Positions 1 through 8,285 of a stretch of 42,260 nt of DNA are shown in pieces. Both the position numbers and the translations under genes were made by a program. Each line of letters opens with the position of its first letter. Positions within the stretch are counted from its first letter, which is position 1. Source of the stretch: JAABRU01 sp050180235 (GTDB lineage Bacteria; Desulfobacterota; Desulfobacteria; Desulfobacterales; Desulfococcaceae); assembly GCA_050180235.1 (NCBI GenBank), contig JBFXEJ010000050.1, positions 1 to 42,260 on the forward strand, given 5' to 3'. The notes below the pieces were generated by a model that did no database searches, had not been told where the DNA came from, and saw only the letters and a list, made by a program, of their open reading frames with translations.

Positions 1-1
1 A

Positions 2-475
2 TTTGACAATGATTTTGATTATCATACAGGTCTTGTGAAATTTGTTCACCCTGATCAGGAAATTCAGTTTCTGACCCCGGCACTCGGCAGAGGCATAGAG
101 ACGCCCTATGAGATAAAGAAACTGAATATCAATGCGGAAGGACTCAGATATCTGACATTATTGCAGGATTTCAAATTTCAGATGACATACGGGGATGTTA
201 CCATCTGGCTGCCGGAACCGGAAGCATTTGTGATTCACAAAATCCTTGTCAGTCAGAAACGCAAAGACAGGGCAAAAAGAGACAGGGATTTGCTGTCTGC
301 CCGAAATATCGGGGAATTGTGCATGAAAGACCGCAATCGCCGAGATCATCTGATTTTCATTTTTCAGAGAATGCCCGGCAAATGGCAGAAACAAACTCTG
401 GATGTTCTGAAATCCCTTTCGTCTGATATTTATTCCTTTTTGAGTTCCCAACGTGCTGGAGAAAAACCTTTATGA
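2..475 (+). CDS. Nucleotidyltransferase-like protein (NTP_transf_8 / GSU2403-type), 3' part only
   Basis: The frame is open to the left edge, so only the C-terminal ~157 residues are seen. An internal GTG at base 35 is not needed as a start, because the frame reads FDNDFDYHTGLVKFVHPD through it. The segments EIQFLTPALGRG, VTIWLPEPEAFVIHKI and RKDRAKRDRDLLSARNI resemble the C-terminal half of the predicted nucleotidyltransferases of the NTP_transf_8 family, where a 'P.. fv.hKl' stretch is followed by a basic 'R....K..kDl.qA' helix. The catalytic GS...D motif would lie upstream of the window. The substrate is unknown; such genes often sit in accessory regions. Family assignment is by pattern recognition and is moderate. 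Confidence 0.6.
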   Translation, partial: FDNDFDYHTGLVKFVHPDQEIQFLTPALGRGIETPYEIKKLNINAEGLRYLTLLQDFKFQMTYGDVTIWLPEPEAFVIHKILVSQKRKDRAKRDRDLLSARNIGELCMKDRNRRDHLIFIFQRMPGKWQKQTLDVLKSLSSDIYSFLSSQRAGEKPL

Positions 476-542
476 ACCCACCTCCGACACCGTGAACGCG
501 CTCACCTATGCAATGAAAGACATCATCCTCATGGTTCGGTAA
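444..542 (+). pseudogene. Possible C-terminal gene remnant, 32 codons
   Basis: Overlapping the end of the nucleotidyltransferase gene in another frame, a stretch opened by a stop at 441-443 reads EKNLYEPTSDTVNALTYAMKD and on to a TAA at 540-542. It has protein-like composition but no start codon or ribosome site. It may be the tail of a gene lost by deletion. I do not recognise the family and it could be chance. Confidence 0.2.
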
Positions 543-592
543 GATTTGCAGTCAGTATAAAACGCTTTAGGATATTACAGGGAATGGGGCAG

Positions 593-626
593 AAAAACCG
601 GATTTTTTGGAAAAATCCGGTTTTTT
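593..626 (+). terminator. Intrinsic terminator, CCGGATTTTT hairpin (repeat family copy 1)
   Basis: AAAACCGGATTTTT pairs with AAAAATCCGGTTTT around a short loop, and U residues follow. The same hairpin recurs near 20.6 kb and 23.6 kb. Placed after the first gene, it can act as its terminator; A/T runs on both sides make it potentially bidirectional. Confidence 0.75.
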
Positions 627-1228
627 CAACTCACAGATTCAAGGCTGACAGAATAATGTTCAAAAATCAAAGTGGTTGTGTACTGCGGTCAAAATTGCAA
701 AATATGCCTTTCATGAGTATAGCAATTCTCCATTGATTTTTTCAGAAAATCCCCTCCTGAGAGGGGCATGGTGTGTTTCATAAGTATATTTTCAATGGCG
801 AACCGGTATTAGGTGATTTCTGAAAATAAATATCCCGGTTCAGTTCACAGGTACAGGGCAAAAGCCGGAAGCTTTTGATACTTTGGCGGTATATTCTTTT
901 CTGGAAATCACCTTACATAGATGAACCGGAGAAAAAAATACAAAGACCTGCGCCTGAAACGTTTTGCAGTGATTTCCCTGGGAGTTGAGCGGCTGTGGCG
1001 GGAAGGTGAAAGATGATCATCAGTTTTGTCTGATGATATTGCTTTCCTGCAAAATAAACGAAATAATTCTTGAAATCTCATAACTGATGCTGTAATATAT
1101 CTCCCGGATCTGTATGATCCGAATCAGTCCCGGTTTGTCAGGGACAGGCAATTTTTTAATTTTTTTGGTATATTTTTTAGTAAAGTCAGGCATTCTGACA
1201 AAAATATTTTTTCAGAGGAGATTTTTTT
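627..1228. other. Gap before metF, no convincing gene
   Basis: About 600 bases. It contains a small hairpin (CCCCTCCTGAGAGGGG near 751-766), the inverted repeat listed separately, and a 31-codon ORF from 921 without a ribosome site. The last 100 bases are A/T-rich and probably carry the metF promoter, but I cannot fix -35/-10 boxes with confidence. Confidence 0.4.
809..915. repeat. Inverted-repeat element of about 107 bp
   Basis: TTAGGTGATTTCTGAAAA (809-826) is the near-complement of TTTTCTGGAAATCACCTTA (897-915). Further weaker complementarity (ACCGGT... / ...GAACCGG) extends outside. The interior has a GCCGGAAGCTTTTGATAC stretch resembling the AAGCTTCCAGCTTG repeats near recO. It is probably a small non-autonomous mobile element or REP-like unit. 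No second copy of the ends was seen in the window. Confidence 0.45.
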
Positions 1229-2104
1229 ATGCGCGTCACAGATTTGTACAAAAACAAAAAACCTGTTATTTCAATGGAATTTTTCCCACCCAGAAATGAG
1301 GATGCAGAAAAATCCTTTGGGGCAACCATTGATAAACTTGCAGCACTCAAACCGGATTATATGTCCATGACTTTCGGTGCAGGCGGATCAACCAGAGACG
1401 GCTCGTATCAGAGCGTAAAAAAAATGATGATCGAAAAAAAGCAGCCCACTGTCGCCTATCTGGCCGGTTACGGCCTGGGGCCTGATGAAATAACAGCAGT
1501 TCTGGACAGGTACAAAGATATGGGCGTTGAAACCATTTTTGTCATTCGCGGAGACAAACCAAAGGGACAGGATTTCTCCCCGCACCCCAAAAGTTTTTCC
1601 TATGCTGCTGACATGATTTCTTTTATAAAAAAACACTATGATTTTGCACTGGGATGTGCAGGATATCCTGAAGGCCATATCGAGGCCCAAAGCCTTGAAA
1701 AGGATATTGAATATCTGAAACGCAAGGTTGACAGCGGTGCAGAATATATCGTAACCCAGTATTTTTATGACAACAGTTATTTTTTTGATTATGTCAGAAA
1801 ATGCAGAGCCACAGGAATCAGGGTTCCGATTATTCCGGGAATTATGCCGGTGTATACGATAAAAATGACCCGGATGCTATCCAGTGTCTGCGGCTCTGCA
1901 ATCCCCGATGAACTGCAGCGCAGGTTCGATGCTGTGGATGCAGAGGACAAAGATGCTGTATTAAATCTGGGGATAGACTTTGCAGCAGAGCAGTGCCGGG
2001 GACTGCTGAAAGAGGGTGTTGACGGACTTCATTTTTACACAATGGACCGCAGCAAATCAACAAGTGAAATTCTCACCCGTCTGAAGCAGGAAAAACTGCT
2101 GTAA
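1229..2104 (+). CDS. metF: 5,10-methylenetetrahydrofolate reductase
   Basis: Flavoenzyme of one-carbon metabolism that interconverts 5,10-methylene- and 5-methyl-tetrahydrofolate. It supplies methyl groups for methionine and, in acetogens and many sulfate reducers, works in the Wood-Ljungdahl methyl branch. The 291-residue length is normal for MetF. Visible family features are the N-terminal SMEFFPPR (catalytic Glu at about 17), MTFGAGGSTRDG, VIRGDKPKG, YPEGH and VTQYFYDNSYFFDYV, and a C-terminal FYTMDRS. The ATG follows GAGGAG at good spacing. It is flanked by a repeat-filled gap upstream and a strong terminator downstream, so it is probably monocistronic. Confidence 0.95.
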   Translation: MRVTDLYKNKKPVISMEFFPPRNEDAEKSFGATIDKLAALKPDYMSMTFGAGGSTRDGSYQSVKKMMIEKKQPTVAYLAGYGLGPDEITAVLDRYKDMGVETIFVIRGDKPKGQDFSPHPKSFSYAADMISFIKKHYDFALGCAGYPEGHIEAQSLEKDIEYLKRKVDSGAEYIVTQYFYDNSYFFDYVRKCRATGIRVPIIPGIMPVYTIKMTRMLSSVCGSAIPDELQRRFDAVDAEDKDAVLNLGIDFAAEQCRGLLKEGVDGLHFYTMDRSKSTSEILTRLKQEKLL

Positions 2105-2132
2105 ATCCGATAGTGGTATTTCTGATACTGGT

Positions 2133-2164
2133 TACTGCAGGGGCCCGCCCCTGCAGTTTTTTTT
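2133..2164 (+). terminator. Intrinsic terminator of metF
   Basis: ACTGCAGGGGC pairs with GCCCCTGCAGT, and a run of eight to nine T follows. It begins about 28 bases after the metF stop. Between this and the repeat at 2270 nothing else is evident. Confidence 0.9.
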
Positions 2165-2269
2165 CAGTCAGTATAAAAATTTCCACTGCTGCAGATTCTG
2201 TCCGGGAAGAACCTGATGCGACTGCAAATTTAAGTCTGTATCCAATTTTCGGATAATTTGTCAATTGAT

Positions 2270-2398
2270 GTTACGCAGCCCTTTTAAAAATCAGCAGACT
2301 GCTGTGTCAGCCATCATTCCGGTGAAAGCCGGTATCCGGAACATGCCGGGATAACAGTGGATACGGTGACATGCCGATTTTCGGAAGAGTTGCGTAAC
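2270..2398. repeat. TTACGCAGCC inverted-repeat element, copy A (129 bp)
   Basis: The left end GTTACGCAGCCCTTTTAAAA and the right end (complement GTTACGCAACTCTTCCGAAA) form about 25-bp imperfect terminal inverted repeats. The interior contains CATCATTCCGGTGAAAGCCG, also found in altered form in the copy near 13.2 kb. It lies in the convergent gap between metF and pckA. The architecture is that of a MITE or palindromic intergenic repeat with no coding capacity. Confidence 0.7.
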
Positions 2399-2433
2399 AA
2401 TCATTTATTAATTGGAAAATCCCTCAGACCCCT

Positions 2434-4077
2434 TTATTTTCCCGGACACTGACGCCGCACTTCCTCGTCAATGTTTTTGTTGCCGTAAGCCTTGTCAAAA
2501 TAATCGCTGAACTGCAGGGAAAGTTTGATGGCCCTTTCCCGGTAAGCATTTTTGTCCGGCCATGTGTTTTCCGGAATCAGCATTTCCGAAGGCACGCCGG
2601 GGCAGAATACCGGCACATCCAGATGGAACAGTTTGTCTTTTGCATATTTCCCGTGTTCCAGTTTGCCGTCCAGAGCAGCATCCACCATAGCCCGTGTCAG
2701 GGTGATGTCCATGCGTTTTCCCACACCAAAAGGCCCGCCGCTCCATCCGGTGTTGATCAGATACACGGTTGAGTTATGCTCTTTCATTTTTCTGCCCAGC
2801 ATGTCAGAATAAATATGGGGCAGACAGGGCATAAAGGGCTGTCCGAAGAAACGGGAAAATGTGGAAACCGGATCCACAATGCCGGTTTCGGTTCCGGCCA
2901 GTTTACTCGTATAACCCATCAGAAACCAGAGCATGGCCTGTGCCGGATTCAGACGGGAAACAGGCGGAAGTACGCCATTGGCATCTGCTGTGAGGAAAAG
3001 GATGGTTTTGGGATGATTGCCTTTGGAATCTGCCTTGATATTGCTCAGAAAGGTGAGCGGATACGAGGCCCGGCTGTTGGGCGTGAGACGTTCATCAAAA
3101 AGGTCAAAGGTTCCGTCCGGATACATCAGCGCGTTTTCCACAATCGCTCCATGTCTGCGCCAGTCATCCTTATGAAAAACAGCCTTGAAGATTTCCGGTT
3201 CTTTTTCCGGATTCAGATTGACAAGTTTGGCATAGCACCCGTTTTCAAAGTTGGCAATGCCGTTGCTGCTCCAGCCGTGTTCATCATCTCCGAGCAGCGC
3301 ACGGTTGTGAACTGCCGAAAGCGTGGTTTTGCCTGTTCCGGAAAGTCCCAGAAAAAGACTGAGTTCCCCTTTTGTGTTTTCATTGGCCGAGCAGTGAATG
3401 GGCAGAATGTTTTCCAGCGGCAGATAATAGTTCATCACCGTAAAAATCAGTTTTTTCACGCTGCCGCAGTAGGCCGATCCGTAGACCAGCCCGATCCGGT
3501 TGGCAAAATCCATAACAATGGCCATGTTTGAGGTTTTGCCGTTTTTCAGTTTCCGCAGTCTTCCCTCATAACGGTTTCTGTCCAGCATGTCATAGGGCAG
3601 AACCACAAGGGTAAAGGGTTTGTCTGCAAAAATGCTGGAGGAAATATCTTTCGGAACAGGCCGGAACATATTTATGGTAAACAAAGAGATCAGCGAGCGG
3701 TCTGTCACGGTTTTCACAGGCATGGCATAGGAGGAATCCGCTCCGACCACCCGATCCGTGACAAAAACAGCCTCTTTGTTTTGCAGAACCTTCATGGCAT
3801 CCTGCCAGAGCATTTCAAACGTCTGGGGATCAATGGGAAGATTATTGGGCGAATCCCAGTCAATATTGCTGTCTGATTCCGGACGCCGGACAATCATGGT
3901 ATCCAGCGGTGCTCTTCCTGTGGAAAGAGGGGGAGTCCAGGTTGCCAGTGCACCGCTGTCCGATACCAGAGCTTCTTTTCTTTCCACTGTATGTCTGATG
4001 GTTTCTTCCCGGCTCAGATTTGCCATAACCTGTCCGTGAGTTCCCAAAATCTTTTCCAATTCCTTTTTAAATTGCAT
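2434..4077 (-). CDS. pckA: Phosphoenolpyruvate carboxykinase (ATP-dependent)
   Basis: Converts oxaloacetate plus ATP to PEP, CO2 and ADP, the entry to gluconeogenesis. The 547 residues are normal for the ATP-type enzyme. Visible elements in order are STGRAPLD (~52, substrate Arg), GSAYCGSVKK (~200, metal/oxaloacetate Lys region), IHCSAN (~227, metal His), the P-loop GLSGTGKTTLS (~244), GDDEHGW (~263), and LTPNSRASYP near 330. The P-loop pattern and lack of GTP-type motifs assign it to the ATP family. The ATG is preceded by AGAGGC at good spacing. It is convergent with metF; the neighbour behind it is unrelated. Confidence 0.95.
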   Translation of the reverse strand: MQFKKELEKILGTHGQVMANLSREETIRHTVERKEALVSDSGALATWTPPLSTGRAPLDTMIVRRPESDSNIDWDSPNNLPIDPQTFEMLWQDAMKVLQNKEAVFVTDRVVGADSSYAMPVKTVTDRSLISLFTINMFRPVPKDISSSIFADKPFTLVVLPYDMLDRNRYEGRLRKLKNGKTSNMAIVMDFANRIGLVYGSAYCGSVKKLIFTVMNYYLPLENILPIHCSANENTKGELSLFLGLSGTGKTTLSAVHNRALLGDDEHGWSSNGIANFENGCYAKLVNLNPEKEPEIFKAVFHKDDWRRHGAIVENALMYPDGTFDLFDERLTPNSRASYPLTFLSNIKADSKGNHPKTILFLTADANGVLPPVSRLNPAQAMLWFLMGYTSKLAGTETGIVDPVSTFSRFFGQPFMPCLPHIYSDMLGRKMKEHNSTVYLINTGWSGGPFGVGKRMDITLTRAMVDAALDGKLEHGKYAKDKLFHLDVPVFCPGVPSEMLIPENTWPDKNAYRERAIKLSLQFSDYFDKAYGNKNIDEEVRRQCPGK

Positions 4078-4197
4078 TTTATTGCCTCTGAATCTGTAAA
4101 ATTAATATCTCTGCAAAATGTTTTATCTGTATTTTCAAGACAACTCTCATAAACAGTCTAAAAACAGCCTTTCCTCCAACTGAAAAATCAGATGTTT

Positions 4198-4326
4198 TCA
4201 GCCTTCCTGAATTTTATAAATTTTGACAGTTCCGGCTTTTTTGGCAGCTTCATATGCTTCTTTGATTTTCCGCATACCTTCCATTTTTCTGATTTTGGTC
4301 TTTGTAATTTGGTGTTTTGATCGCAT
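4198..4326 (-). CDS. Small basic ORF (42 aa) overlapping the gene upstream
   Basis: Reads MRSKHQITKTKIRKMEGMRK, then IKEAYEAAKKAG and VKIYKIQEG. The ATG sits about seven bases after GGAGAGGAGG, one of the strongest Shine-Dalgarno matches in the window, which argues for real translation. It overlaps the 3' end of the upstream gene by 77 bases in another frame. The Lys/Ala-rich helix-like composition looks coding. Alternatives are the displaced C-terminus of the upstream gene after a frameshift, or chance. No family is recognised. Confidence 0.4.
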   Translation of the reverse strand: MRSKHQITKTKIRKMEGMRKIKEAYEAAKKAGTVKIYKIQEG

Positions 4327-4798
4327 AATCCAATCCCTCCTCTCCAATGTTTGATATTACTTCAAATTCTGAATGTTCTGATTCATTTCTGATAAGACGG
4401 TCATAATATTTCTTCATTTCAAAACTTTCAGCAGATGCAAAATAAAGTTCTGTATTTTTCAGTGAATAATGAAATTTGATTAATTTTCTTATTCCATTCC
4501 CCAATCTGTTCAGTTTTTTGTAATCTGTTTTGGAAAAAATGTCAGAAGGCGGAGCATAGAAGTCACCTGACTCAAAATTTTCCAATCTGTCAAATTTTAT
4601 GGTATAACTGTTATCCGGTATGTTAAGTCCGACAATTTCAGTCATCCATGTCAGATATTCTTCGCCGAACGATTTTATCGGAGTGAATACCATGAAAAAA
4701 TTATGATCATCTATTGAAAAATCAATACGATCTGAAACAAAATTTCCAAAAGGGAAAACTTCAAGTTCCCATTTTTTTATGGTTGGCACTCTCTGCAC
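4250..4798 (-). CDS. Hypothetical protein, ~180 aa, AT-rich
   Basis: I do not recognise a family. The protein has no signal peptide or membrane segment. It is rich in aromatic and charged residues, with WELEVFPFGNF near the start and a C-terminal MKKYYDRLIRNESEH helix. Two GTG starts are possible: the first lies only about three bases after AGGAAG, whereas one at 4789 has more usual spacing, giving ~179 residues. Base composition is clearly more A/T-rich than pckA or metF, suggesting an accessory, perhaps acquired, gene. A small well-primed ORF begins inside its 3' end. Confidence 0.55.
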   Translation of the reverse strand: MQRVPTIKKWELEVFPFGNFVSDRIDFSIDDHNFFMVFTPIKSFGEEYLTWMTEIVGLNIPDNSYTIKFDRLENFESGDFYAPPSDIFSKTDYKKLNRLGNGIRKLIKFHYSLKNTELYFASAESFEMKKYYDRLIRNESEHSEFEVISNIGEEGLDYAIKTPNYKDQNQKNGRYAENQRSI

Positions 4799-5226
4799 TC
4801 TCTTCCTGTGACAAAATATATATTTTTATTTTTACAGGAGTTACGCAGTTGGTTTTCAACTGCCTGATTTTAAACATGTCAATTGGGGTATTACAACATT
4901 CACCTTTATAAAATTCAACTGTGCATCTCCTATTTTCATATATTTTCTTTACGAAAGATACATTTTTTTACGGCAATTGTCAACATATGTCGGGAAATTT
5001 CGTAACATTATTGTAAGATCATTCTTCATGTTCTGGTGATATTTTTACAACATTTTGAATTTGTTATAATATATCCTTATAATCTGAATCTGGCGGACTC
5101 TGCCGGAATGAGGCGCAGCACGGTGCCGGTTCAGTCCGAAGACTCAGAACAGGCAGTTTAATCTGAAATATCAGCAAAACCTGACAGTAAATTGTGCAGG
5201 GAAAAAGGCAGTATGGGATTTCAGAC
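4799..5226. other. Non-coding gap beyond the hypA terminator
   Basis: A/T-rich sequence without a convincing gene. It has a GGAGTTACGCAGTTG segment followed by a small hairpin (CAGTTGGTTTTCAACTG, near 4849-4865), resembling the left end of the element before glyQ. Two TATAAT-like boxes near 5063-5085 could form a rightward promoter: TTGAAT, 17 bases, TATAAT. I see no gene for it to drive. Confidence 0.35.
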
Positions 5227-5315
5227 AAAAAAATGCCACAGAGACAGCCCGGGAGGAGAGGATCAATTAATCAGGAACGGGAGGCAACCGTTCAAACCTG
5301 GGCGTCTCTGTGGCA
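5227..5315 (-). terminator. Large branched hairpin with U-tract downstream of hypA
   Basis: On the minus strand TGCCACAGAGACGCCCAGG pairs with CCCGGGCTGTCTCTGTGGCA, closing a ~45-nt interior, and seven U follow directly. The interior holds a second hairpin (GAACGG/CCGTTC) and a weak GAT/ATC one, giving a three-way-junction shape. The position about 70 bases after the hypA stop and the U-tract support a terminator. The branched interior is much larger than a usual loop, so a structured RNA ending in a terminator is possible. Confidence 0.65.
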
Positions 5316-5383
5316 ATCGGAATCTGTGAACCAGGTCACAGAAAAAGGATTTGCATATGTATTAAAATTCTGCCTGCAAAAAT

Positions 5384-5743
5384 TCAGTCTGCAATTTCCA
5401 GGGAAACAATTTCCAGTTCCTGACCGGAAAGAATCTCCAAAGAACCGCTTTGACATTTTTCACATTTGAAAACCGGGCCGTTTATGGTCCACTGTGCCTG
5501 GCAGTCTTTGCATCGTGCCACAACCGGTATTTCCTCAATTTTCAGCTTTGCTCCGGCCAGCACAGTATCCTGCGTGATGATACCAAAACAGAATCGCAGA
5601 CTTTCCGGTATGACAGAAGACAGTTTCCCTATCCTAAGATTCACCTGCTCCACCCGGATGTCCTCTCCTGTCTCAGGAACACTCTCTTTCAGCGCGGCAG
5701 TTGCAATCTCTGCCACCTGCATGGCAATTCCCATTTCGTGCAT
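5384..5743 (-). CDS. hypA: Hydrogenase maturation nickel metallochaperone HypA
   Basis: Delivers nickel, together with HypB, to [NiFe]-hydrogenase precursors. The 119 residues match the family. The N-terminus MHEMGIAMQ contains the Ni-binding Met-His-Glu, and the C-terminal zinc ribbon has two CxxC pairs (ARCKDC and FKCEKC, ~77-98). Other family segments are VNLRIGKLSSV and PESLRFCF. The ATG follows AGGTGA at good spacing. No hypB or other hyp gene is adjacent, so this copy is isolated from the usual cluster. It is cytoplasmic. Confidence 0.93.
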   Translation of the reverse strand: MHEMGIAMQVAEIATAALKESVPETGEDIRVEQVNLRIGKLSSVIPESLRFCFGIITQDTVLAGAKLKIEEIPVVARCKDCQAQWTINGPVFKCEKCQSGSLEILSGQELEIVSLEIAD

Positions 5744-7404
5744 TCCGGTTTCACCTGCTCAGAACAGAATCTGAATATTTTGGCAGTCTGGAAATTCTGC
5801 TTATAGCACATGTCAACTTTCCTCAAATACCTTATATACCGGTTCGGAGTCAAGAACTTTTATCAGGAAGGGAATATTATTTTATTTTTTGCTGTTTCAC
5901 TGTGGAATATGCCCGGATTTCCTGTTTTTTTTTCAGATAAGGCAAAATGCGGACAAAAATGCGGCAGAACGGGGTTATCCTGGATTTTTTGCAGGGCCGG
6001 AATCCGGATCACGGAAAGGGCGCATATGCAAATTCCCAAAATCCTGTCCTGACCCATCCGATCCGGAAGTGTTTGCCTTTAAGGAATAACTGAAACGCAC
6101 GGCAGCATACCATCCGGATTTATGATCCTTCCTAATCCTCAGTTCCCACCGCCGTTCAATGCCATTAAGGGTTTGTAAAAAAAATAAACTGTACAGTTTT
6201 CATGTCCGGAAACCCTGAGGGTTTTGAAAACCCTCAGGATTTATAACAGGTTATTTTAATACAGACCCTAAGTTAAGGAATTTCCGGAGTGCCAAACTGA
6301 AAGTCTGGCCGTATTTTTCCCAATCTTTTCAGTGTCCCTAACTTTCAGTTCGGGACTCATCCTCCTTAACTTAATGGCATTTTCGCCGCTGTTGTGCACA
6401 TATCCGTGCCGGGATTTCTCCGTGGTTCTGAAAATCTGTTTTCCTGTATCCGCATCCATATTATATACGGGATATTGGGGGACTGCAAAGATATGGCAGT
6501 TTATGAAAAAAATATTTTGGGCCGGCACTATCCGGGCAGGATATTTTTTGCTGAAATCATTACATCATTTCCTCCATGAGACCGTATTTTTCCGAAAAAA
6601 TAATTGTATTTTCCGGGTTTTCAGAGAAAAGAATCGGCTGCTTGCTTATCCCCGCCATATCTTTGATTATCAAAGGGAAGGGAATCCTGACCTGTGTATG
6701 GCTTCTGCCGGAGAAAAAGGTTTCCCGTTTGAGAAATGGCAGGAATATCTGTCCGTTATTTTTCATGAGTGTATGATATCTTATATATAAAAAAATATTA
6801 TCCGTCTGTCTTTTTTCATGCGTGCATGTTACAATGAATAAGAAAGTATTTCAAGATTTTTTCGGTATTTTTCAGAACAGGTTGGATACAGTTTTCCCCA
6901 TGAAGTCTGATATGGATGTCCGGATATTAAATTTCACAGCGCTATTTGCCGTCAGGATTTATCCCGGCATTTTTTTTGAGATTAACTGTCTGAAAATCTG
7001 TAACTGACATACTGCCTATTTTCTCTTTTCCCCACGCGGATCAGTGGCAAACCGCCTGTTTTATGGAAAATATCTCTTTATATTTCAGAAATATCAGATT
7101 TTTCTTTAAAAGTGGGCAATAGTATGCTATATTAAAAAGTTGAGTAGATAACTGTACAAAGTTCCTTTGGAACAGTGTACAGTGAGGCAAGGAGTGAGGA
7201 TGAATCTCCGGCAGATGAGAAATTCCTTTCCCGGATAGTATTACTGAATATATAAAAAAATCAGGATATTGCTTATATCACCCGGTATATTCACTATAGG
7301 GTGGATATAAAGCGGCAGGGATGTCCCGTTTGCGGATTTTCTGATTCCTCTGAAATCGTGCAGTGGTATTAATTTTTTTTTAAAAAAGGTATTAGGAGGA
7401 TTGG
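5744..7404. other. 1.66-kb gap without a convincing gene
   Basis: Short frames here lack ribosome sites and protein-like composition. The left part is A/T-rich with poly-T runs. A 224-bp nested inverted-repeat element lies at 6158-6381. Another hairpin (CTGTAC...GTTCC TTT GGAAC...GTACAG, 7152-7182) is followed by AAGGAGTGAGGATGAATCTC, which has no long frame after it. The last 300 bases before pal probably hold its promoter: TATGCTATATT near 7123-7133 could be a -10 region. Confidence 0.4.
6158..6381. repeat. Nested inverted-repeat element, 224 bp
   Basis: The outer ends AATGCCATTAAG and CTTAATGGCATT are perfect complements. Inside is a 25-bp near-perfect palindrome (CCTGAGGGTTTT g AAAACCCTCAGG, 6214-6238). 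A second inverted pair follows: GAGTGCCAAACTGAAAGT near 6287 and ACTTTCAGTTCGGGACTC near 6341. The second pair is related to the hairpin between the Hsp70 and TPR genes at 12.06 kb. It looks like a composite of several palindromic repeats. Confidence 0.55.
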
Positions 7405-7962
7405 ATGAAAAAAGAGATTAGGTTGCTGTTGACTTTGGTGCTGCTTGTCCCCGGACTGATGCTGACGACTTCGTGCAGCAAAAAGGTCGTAAAGGATGAT
7501 GCCGCGTATGAAAGAACTGACCTGACAACACAGCCGGGCGGATCCCAGGCAACTGTGGAGCAGGGACGCATTGCCGGTGATGATGCTGCGGCACGGTCAC
7601 TCAGTCAGGAAGAGCTGTCCGCGCGGGAACGGTTTATGAACGAAGACATTTATTTTGCTTTTGATCAGTCTGCGCTCAGTTCCGAGGCCCAGAGCATTCT
7701 GCAGCAGAAAGCCCAGTGGCTGCAAAGCCGTCCGGACATGTCTTTCACCATCGAAGGACACTGTGATGAACGGGGCACCACCGAATACAACCTTGCACTG
7801 GGAGATCGGCGGGCTGAAAGTGCCAAAGCCTTTCTGGTGAATCTCGGCATTTCCGCTTCCCGCATAACCACGGTCAGCTACGGAGAGGAAAGACCCGCGG
7901 ATCCCGGTCATGACGAATCTGCCTGGTCAAGGAACCGCCGCGCCCATTTTGTAATTCAGTAA
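7405..7962 (+). CDS. pal: Peptidoglycan-associated lipoprotein Pal (OmpA-like)
   Basis: Outer-membrane lipoprotein that binds peptidoglycan as part of the Tol-Pal envelope system. It has a lipoprotein signal with lipobox LTTSC (lipidated Cys24), a short linker, and an OmpA-like domain from ~78 to the end. That domain shows YFAFDQSALS, IEGHCDERGTTEYNLALGDR (diaminopimelate-contacting region), ASRITTVSYGEERP and SRNRRAHFVI. Length (185) is typical. An AGGAGG lies upstream of the ATG. tolB, tolA and tolQR are not in the window; the next gene is the Tol-associated CpoB. Confidence 0.93.
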   Translation: MKKEIRLLLTLVLLVPGLMLTTSCSKKVVKDDAAYERTDLTTQPGGSQATVEQGRIAGDDAAARSLSQEELSARERFMNEDIYFAFDQSALSSEAQSILQQKAQWLQSRPDMSFTIEGHCDERGTTEYNLALGDRRAESAKAFLVNLGISASRITTVSYGEERPADPGHDESAWSRNRRAHFVIQ

Positions 7963-7992
7963 GCCGGTATCGGCCCGGAGAACGAAAAAAAA

Positions 7993-8020
7993 GCGGCACC
8001 GTCACATAAGACGGTGCCGC
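7993..8020. terminator. Hairpin after pal
   Basis: GCGGCACCGTC pairs perfectly with GACGGTGCCGC around a six-base loop about 30 bases past the pal stop. The T-run is on the minus-strand side (AAAAAAAA precedes it on the plus strand), so rightward termination would be weak. It may attenuate rather than stop read-through to the next gene. The rest of the gap to 8285 shows nothing I can name. Confidence 0.6.
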
Positions 8021-8285
8021 ATCTCAGATGTACCGCCAAATTACCGGTATCCCCCGTTTCGCAGTTTGCATTTTTTCTGAAATGAAATTTTCCCGTATTT
8101 TCTCTGCAGGTTTCAGCCTGTCAATTCAGCCCGGCAATTTTGCATACAGAAAAACAGACGGTTTTCCGGTATGCACAGAATTAACTGCAAACTGCTTTCT
8201 GTCTGAAAGACCGGGCACCCCGGATGATTTGTGAAATCAACTGTGTACCGGATTTGTCCGGATACAGCAGGAAGGAGTCACGCTG

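Noticed and set aside
5063..5315. A plus-strand small RNA from the TATAAT-like boxes through the large hairpin before hypA
   Set aside because: The U-tract of the hairpin is on the minus strand, matching the end of hypA. The rightward promoter boxes are weak and no terminator lies on that strand.
6332..6790. A 152-codon frame in the gap before pal
   Set aside because: It begins inside an inverted repeat, has no ribosome site, and has irregular Cys/Phe/Trp-rich composition like translated non-coding A/T-rich DNA.
7113..7128. TGGGCAATAGTATGCT, a GG-N10-GC pattern like a sigma-54 promoter upstream of pal
   Set aside because: The -24 and -12 boxes are imperfect, a sigma-70-like TATGCTATATT overlaps it, and no enhancer-binding protein gene or binding site is seen.
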